From NCBI GenBank assembly GCA_016929985.1, contig JAFGIH010000753.1, positions 1 to 6,364 on the forward strand: a DNA stretch of 6,364 nucleotides, in the 5' to 3' direction. The stretch comes from Thermoleophilia bacterium (GTDB taxonomy: Bacteria > Actinomycetota > Thermoleophilia > RBG-16-64-13). The notes beneath the pieces are model-generated. The model saw only the letters and a list, made by a program, of their open reading frames with translations, was not told where the DNA came from and did not search any database. Positions 1 to 3,871 of this stretch are shown here, one piece after another. A program made the translations under genes and the position numbers. Every line of letters begins with the position of its first letter. The stretch's first letter is position 1.

Positions 1-660
1 CGCCTCCATCATGGGGGCGTCGTTGAAGGGCACGGCCGCGGTCATGTCTATGGACGACTGCGGGATGCCCGCGCCGTACGAGATCGACTTGTAGTTGTCC
101 CGCGGACCGACGTCGCCGAAGTCCTTCACGCCCAGACTCACCATGACGTAGTCGTGGTGGCCGTGGTAGGAGCCGAAGATCTTGACTATCTGGTCGCGCC
201 CCGTGTAGGCGCGGGCGATACGGATGGCGTCCATGGTCGCCTCAGAGCCGGAGTTCACAAAGCGCCACCTGGGCAGCCGGAAGTTCTTGGCCAGATGTTC
301 GGCGACTATGTATGAGTCTTCAGTGGGCAGAGCGAACTGGGTGCCGAGCTCGCAGCGTTTCTTGATGGTCTCCACGATGGCCGGATGCGCATGCCCCTGC
401 ACCATGCAACCGAAGCCGTTGTGAAAATCGCAGATCTCGTGCCCGTCGACCGAGTAGATCTTCGACCCCTTGCCGTGCGTAAAGTAGATGGGATAGGGAT
501 CGCGCGCCTGGTAGGTGGATGAGACGCCGTTGACGAGCGTCTTCGACGCCCGTTTGAACATCTCGTACGACTTGGGAGTCTCCTGCTCCAGGCGCTTCTC
601 CTCACGTTCCGTGAGCTCAGCTACGCGTTTGCTGTCGATGACAGCCGGTGTGGAGGCCAT
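1..660 (-). CDS. Class III PLP-dependent aminotransferase, GSA-aminomutase-like (C-terminus outside window)
   Basis: Reading the minus strand from the ATG at 660-658 gives 220 codons with no stop up to the window edge. The order of motifs is that of fold-type I, class III aminotransferases related to glutamate-1-semialdehyde 2,1-aminomutase: NGVSS (44-48), a VDG turn (71-73), GHAHP (89-93), the RFVNSGSEATMDAIRIAR block (133-150) that in this family binds the PLP phosphate, and GSYHGHHD (163-170), where the aromatic/His pair sits near the PLP ring. The catalytic lysine would be further on, outside the window. It departs from canonical HemL around 50-90 (YQARDPYPIYF, HNGFGCMVQGH) and lacks the usual HemL start, so it is more likely an uncharacterised cytosolic aminotransferase or mutase of this group than the tetrapyrrole enzyme. 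An SD-like GAGGGAG lies at 677-671, 10 nt before the ATG. An in-frame GTG directly upstream (663-661) sits at 7 nt and could be the true start. It is transcribed divergently from the gdh operon. Confidence 0.93.
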   Translation of the reverse strand, partial: MASTPAVIDSKRVAELTEREEKRLEQETPKSYEMFKRASKTLVNGVSSTYQARDPYPIYFTHGKGSKIYSVDGHEICDFHNGFGCMVQGHAHPAIVETIKKRCELGTQFALPTEDSYIVAEHLAKNFRLPRWRFVNSGSEATMDAIRIARAYTGRDQIVKIFGSYHGHHDYVMVSLGVKDFGDVGPRDNYKSISYGAGIPQSSIDMTAAVPFNDAPMMEA

Positions 661-670
661 CACTCATCAA

Positions 671-677
671 CTCCCTC
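671..677 (-). promoter_or_regulatory. Ribosome binding site of the aminotransferase gene
   Basis: The minus strand reads GAGGGAG here. It is 10 nt from the ATG at 660 and 7 nt from the adjacent in-frame GTG at 663. Spacing alone slightly favours GTG and codon identity favours ATG; the two products differ by one residue. Confidence 0.6.
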
Positions 678-765
678 TGGTTCGTCAGCCGCTGCTCGCC
701 CGCCGGGGCGCCCCGCACCGCACAAGTCGACCGGAGCGCTGTGCTGCATCATACCCGGCAACCAG

Positions 766-780
766 ATAGAATGCATCTAT
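766..780. promoter_or_regulatory. Operator-like inverted repeat overlapping a candidate -10 box
   Basis: The arms ATAGA (766-770) and TCTAT (776-780) are exact inverted repeats around a 5-nt spacer. TAGAAT at 767-772 matches the sigma-70 -10 consensus at five of six positions. A protein bound here would cover the putative promoter of the gdh operon. Arms of five bases can arise by chance in 180 bp, so this is only a candidate. Confidence 0.25.
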
Positions 781-828
781 GCCGCGGTCCATCTGTGGAC
801 TCAGCCCCACCCGTCCGACTCTATGAAA

Positions 829-833
829 AAGGA
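829..833 (+). promoter_or_regulatory. Ribosome binding site deciding the gdh start
   Basis: AAGGA ends 7 nt before the ATG at 841, which is good spacing. The upstream in-frame ATG at 823 has no SD-like sequence before it and would place this site inside the coding region. The start at 841 is therefore preferred. Confidence 0.7.
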
Positions 834-840
834 TGAGCAC

Positions 841-2130
841 ATGACCGTCGATTCGTCTTTCAACCCCTATACGATCGCGCAGCAGCAGTTCGACCGCATA
901 GCCGACAAGCTCGATCTGGACTCCGGCACCCGCGCCCTCCTGCGCGAGCCCCTGCGAGAGTTCCAGTTCAGCATCCCGGTGCGCATGGATGACGGCCACG
1001 TGGAGGTCTTCCGCGGATTCCGGGCGCAGCACAATGATGCTCTCGGGCCCTGCAAGGGCGGCATCCGGTTCCATCCACAGGAGACCGTCGACACCATCCG
1101 CGCGCTGTCGATGTGGATGACCTGGAAGTGCTCGGTCGTCGACATCCCCCTGGGCGGAGCCAAGGGCGGAGTGATCTGCGATCCGCACAACCTCAGCGCC
1201 CGTGAGCAAGAAGCGATCTGCAGGGGCTGGGTACGGCAACTGGCTCGAGTGGTCGGACCGGTGGCCGACGTCCCCGCTCCCGACATCATGACCAACGCCG
1301 ACCACATGCTGTGGATGCTCGATGAGTTCGAGACCATCCATGGAGGACGCTACCCAGGGTTCATCACGGGTAAGCCGGTGGGCCTCGGAGGTTCGTTGGG
1401 CCGCAAGGAAGCAACGGGCTACGGAGTGATCTTCGTGGTGCGGGAGGCCCTCAAAGAGATGGGCATCGACGTCACCAAGACCACGGCCAGCGTCCAAGGC
1501 TTTGGGAACGTGGCTCAATACGCCATCGAGTTGTACCAACTCATGGGAGGCAAGGTCACCTGCATCTCGTGCTGGGACCAGGTCGCGTGCTCTCCTTTCG
1601 CATACCGCAAGATGGACGGCGTCAACGTTGAGGAACTTCGCGGCATCACCGACCGCTACGGGGGCATCGACCAAGCCGAGGCCAAGGCCCACGGATACGA
1701 GATCATCCCGGGGCCGGAGTGGCTCACCCAGGACGTAGACATCTTGATACCTGCCGCCATGGAGAACCAGATCAACGGCGAGAACGCCGCGAACATCTCG
1801 CGCAAGGTGAAGCTCATCGCCGAGGGGGCCAACGGGCCCACCACTCCGGAAGCCGATCCGATATTGGCAGAGCGCGGCATAGTCGTGCTGCCCGACTTCT
1901 TGACCAACGCGGGCGGAGTCACCTGCAGCTACTTCGAGCAGGTGCAGTGCAACATGAACTACTTCTGGCAGCGCGACGAGGTGCTCGGGCGGCTTGACAC
2001 GAAGATGACCGCCGCGTATCGCGCGGTCAGCGACCTGGCCAAGCGGCAGGGCCTCCCACTTCGAGATGCGGCCTATATCATCGCCGTCGACCGGGTGGCT
2101 CGGGCCTGTCGGGATCGTGGCTGGGTGTGA
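841..2130 (+). CDS. gdhA: Glutamate dehydrogenase, hexameric Glu/Leu/Phe/Val dehydrogenase family
   Basis: The predicted 429-residue cytosolic enzyme interconverts L-glutamate with 2-oxoglutarate and ammonium using NAD(P)(H). Length and motif order fit the short hexameric class. The substrate domain has GPCKGGIRFHP (69-79) with the substrate-binding lysine at 72. PLGGAKGGVICDP (103-115) matches the family active-site signature, with catalytic Lys108. PAPDIMTN (145-152) carries the conserved catalytic aspartate, 148. The Rossmann domain follows, with the dinucleotide-binding loop QGFGNVA (219-225), then PAAMENQIN (304-312), AEGANGPTTPEAD (327-339) and GGVTCSYFEQVQ (358-369). After the second Rossmann strand the usual SDS-G segment is replaced by SCWDQ (243-247), so NAD versus NADP preference cannot be read by the usual rule. 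Specificity for glutamate rather than another amino acid is inferred from overall family resemblance. Its stop codon lies inside the next gene, which suggests coupled translation. An alternative start at 823 would add six residues. Confidence 0.96.
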   Translation: MTVDSSFNPYTIAQQQFDRIADKLDLDSGTRALLREPLREFQFSIPVRMDDGHVEVFRGFRAQHNDALGPCKGGIRFHPQETVDTIRALSMWMTWKCSVVDIPLGGAKGGVICDPHNLSAREQEAICRGWVRQLARVVGPVADVPAPDIMTNADHMLWMLDEFETIHGGRYPGFITGKPVGLGGSLGRKEATGYGVIFVVREALKEMGIDVTKTTASVQGFGNVAQYAIELYQLMGGKVTCISCWDQVACSPFAYRKMDGVNVEELRGITDRYGGIDQAEAKAHGYEIIPGPEWLTQDVDILIPAAMENQINGENAANISRKVKLIAEGANGPTTPEADPILAERGIVVLPDFLTNAGGVTCSYFEQVQCNMNYFWQRDEVLGRLDTKMTAAYRAVSDLAKRQGLPLRDAAYIIAVDRVARACRDRGWV

Positions 2131-3871
2131 CGGCTTTCAGGGGGAGCTTTTCCCCCGGTTCGACCGTCGTTTTCTCGAAGGAGACGACAGTTTCTCCCAG
2201 ATAGGCTCCGGCGCTCTGGGTGGGAAGGCAGCCGGCCTGGCCTATATCCGGGCAGAGATCCTGGCCGGACTGGCCGGCCGGATACCGGACGGCGTCAGCG
2301 TGTCCGTCCCCACTCTGGCTGTCGTCGCGACCGAGGTCTTCGACGCCTTCATCGAGCGTAACGATCTCGACGACATCACTCGGTCTGATCTGCCCGACGA
2401 TCAAATCGCCCACGCGTTCCAGCGGGCCGAACTCCCGGCCGAGATCCTTGGCGACCTGGAGGCCTTGGTGCAGAGCACCCACTCCCCTCTGGCCGTCCGG
2501 TCGTCCTCCCTGTTGGAGGACGCCCTGGCCCATCCCTTCGCCGGGGCGTATGCGACGAAGATGATCCCCAACAACCAGCAGATGGCCGACGATCGCTTCC
2601 TCAGGTTGGTGGAGGCGATCAAGTTCGTCTACGCCTCGACGTTCTTCGCGGCGGCCAAGAGCTACCGGCGGGCCGTGGGCGTGCCTGAAGGCTCGGAGAA
2701 GATGGCCGTGATAGTGCAGGAGGTCATCGGGAAGCGCCACGGAGAGCGTTTCTACCCGGAGGTCTCCGGAGTCGCACGCTCCTATAACTACTACCCGATG
2801 GCCCACTCAGAGTCGGGCGACGGCATCGTCGGCCTCGCCCTCGGTCTGGGTAAGACCATCGTCGACGGAGGCGTTTTCTGGGGCTACGACCCGACCCGTC
2901 CGGCGGCTCCTCCGCCGGCGGGCTCGCCCCACGAGGTCCTCAGAGAGACCCAGAACGACTTCTGGGCGATCAACCTGGGCGCGGCTTCGTACGATCCGGT
3001 GCGCGAGACCGAGTACATGGTCCGATGCCCGCTCTCCGTAGCCGACACCGATGAAACCCTTCACTACGTCGCGTCGACCTACGATCCTGAATCCGACCGG
3101 CTCTGCCCCGGGGTGGGCCGTTCCGGCCCCCGGGTCATCGACTTCGCCCCTCTACTCTCTCAGCATGTACTGCCGCTCAACGATTGCATCCAGGCGCTGC
3201 TCACAGCGTCCAGGGATGCTCTGGGCCAAGAGGTAGAACTCGAATTCGCGGCCACGCTGGGCCAACCCCCCACTCCTTCGGTGCGGCTCGGCTTTCTCCA
3301 GGTCCGTCCTATGGCCACACCGGGTTCGGCTGTTGCAGTGTCCGAGGAGGAGCTGACGCGGGAGGGGACCATCGCGGCCTCCGAGCGTTGCCTAGGAAAC
3401 GGTGCGATCGAGGGGTTGCACGACATCGTCTACGTGAAGCCCGCAGACTTCGACCGGGCGCGCACCCGACAGATAGCAGAAGACCTGGCCGCTATGAACC
3501 GCACTCTCGTCAGAGCCGGGACCCCCTACGTGCTGATCGGGTTCGGCCGTTGGGGCACGTCCGATCCCTGGCTGGGCGTACCCGTAGATTGGGGTCACAT
3601 CTCGGGAGCCAGAGCGATCGTCGAGGCCACGCTCCCTTCCATGAGCCCCGAGATGAGCCAAGGCTCGCATTTCTTCCACAACCTCATCGGATGCGGCGTG
3701 ACGTACCTATCGGTGCCCCACGACGGCCGGTTGCGGGTAGACTGGGATTGGCTTGCGACCCAAGAAGCGATCGAGGAGACGGAGTACGTGCGCCATATCC
3801 GGACGAGCAGGCCCGTAGCCGTCAGAGTGGACGGCGCTACCAGGCGAGGAGTGATCAGCACCGATGGCTAG
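2117..3871 (+). CDS. PEP/pyruvate-binding (PPDK_N-type ATP-grasp) protein lacking the phosphohistidine domain
   Basis: About 584 residues from GTG 2117. The N-terminal 400 residues are a PEP-synthase/PPDK-like ATP-grasp domain: LGGKAAGLA (34-42, Lys37), LAVRSSSLLED (125-135, Arg128), PFAGAY (140-145), EKMAVIVQEV (194-203), SGVARSYNYYP (217-227), GLALGLGK (239-246), and the closing VELEFA (373-378) and LQVRP (394-398), with the conserved Glu, Gln and Arg of the ATP site. GLGK stands where PEP synthase has GLGE. The C-terminal 180 residues form another domain with IGFGRWGTSDPWLGVPV (474-490) and SQGSHFFHNL (514-523). I see no TxGGxxxHxA swivelling-domain motif and no PEP-binding barrel, so classical PEP synthase or PPDK activity is unlikely; the reaction is unknown. 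No signal peptide or membrane segment is evident. Start choice: GTG 2117 overlaps gdh by 14 bp but has only a weak SD; an ATG at 2066 gives 601 residues. No other start precedes the conserved core. Confidence 0.92.
   Translation: MAGCDGFQGELFPRFDRRFLEGDDSFSQIGSGALGGKAAGLAYIRAEILAGLAGRIPDGVSVSVPTLAVVATEVFDAFIERNDLDDITRSDLPDDQIAHAFQRAELPAEILGDLEALVQSTHSPLAVRSSSLLEDALAHPFAGAYATKMIPNNQQMADDRFLRLVEAIKFVYASTFFAAAKSYRRAVGVPEGSEKMAVIVQEVIGKRHGERFYPEVSGVARSYNYYPMAHSESGDGIVGLALGLGKTIVDGGVFWGYDPTRPAAPPPAGSPHEVLRETQNDFWAINLGAASYDPVRETEYMVRCPLSVADTDETLHYVASTYDPESDRLCPGVGRSGPRVIDFAPLLSQHVLPLNDCIQALLTASRDALGQEVELEFAATLGQPPTPSVRLGFLQVRPMATPGSAVAVSEEELTREGTIAASERCLGNGAIEGLHDIVYVKPADFDRARTRQIAEDLAAMNRTLVRAGTPYVLIGFGRWGTSDPWLGVPVDWGHISGARAIVEATLPSMSPEMSQGSHFFHNLIGCGVTYLSVPHDGRLRVDWDWLATQEAIEETEYVRHIRTSRPVAVRVDGATRRGVISTDG
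2140..2156 (+). other. GC-rich hairpin just after the gdh stop
   Basis: GGGGGA (2140-2145) and TCCCCC (2151-2156) are exact complements separated by a 5-nt loop, 10 nt past the gdh stop and inside the first codons of the next gene. No T-run follows, so it does not look like an intrinsic terminator. It could slow ribosomes, tune expression of the downstream gene relative to gdh, or be incidental to coding. Confidence 0.4.
3846..3851 (+). promoter_or_regulatory. Ribosome binding site of the second PEP-binding protein
   Basis: GAGGAG lies 12 nt before the ATG at 3864, inside the end of the preceding gene. The spacing is longer than ideal, but an in-frame TGA at 3852-3854 excludes any earlier start, so ATG 3864 is the first possible start. 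The 8-bp ATGGCTAG overlap between the genes fits translational coupling. Confidence 0.5.

Larger units (their letters stand above)
661..840. promoter_or_regulatory. Divergent intergenic control region
   Basis: This 180-bp stretch separates two divergent genes and shows no credible small ORF of its own. It contains a 12-bp perfect palindrome, CGGGGCGCCCCG, at 704-715; a TATGAT hexamer on the minus strand at 753-748, a candidate -10 for the aminotransferase; a TAGAAT hexamer on the plus strand at 767-772, a candidate -10 for gdh; and an inverted repeat ATAGA-N5-TCTAT at 766-780 over that hexamer. A small hairpin, GTCCA-TCTG-TGGAC, at 787-800 would lie in the gdh leader. I found no good -35 box at 16-18 bp from either hexamer, so the promoter calls are weak and an activator or an alternative sigma factor is possible. 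The region between 715 and 745 shows nothing further. Confidence 0.45.

Noticed and set aside
685..1692. Long minus-strand open frame (335 codons) opposite gdh
   Set aside because: It lies antisense to a clear GDH with intact family motifs, its product resembles no family I know, and long antisense frames are expected in GC-rich coding DNA.
2140..2156. Intrinsic terminator after gdh
   Set aside because: No T-tract follows the stem, and the downstream gene overlaps gdh, so termination here would cut the operon.
2078..2806. Minus-strand open frame of 242 codons opposite the first PEP-binding gene
   Set aside because: It is antisense to conserved ATP-grasp motifs, has no SD-supported start, and shows no recognisable domain.
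2117..3871. Annotation as PEP synthase (ppsA) or PPDK
   Set aside because: The ATP-grasp domain is present, but the protein is far shorter than those enzymes and lacks the phosphohistidine and PEP-binding barrel domains.
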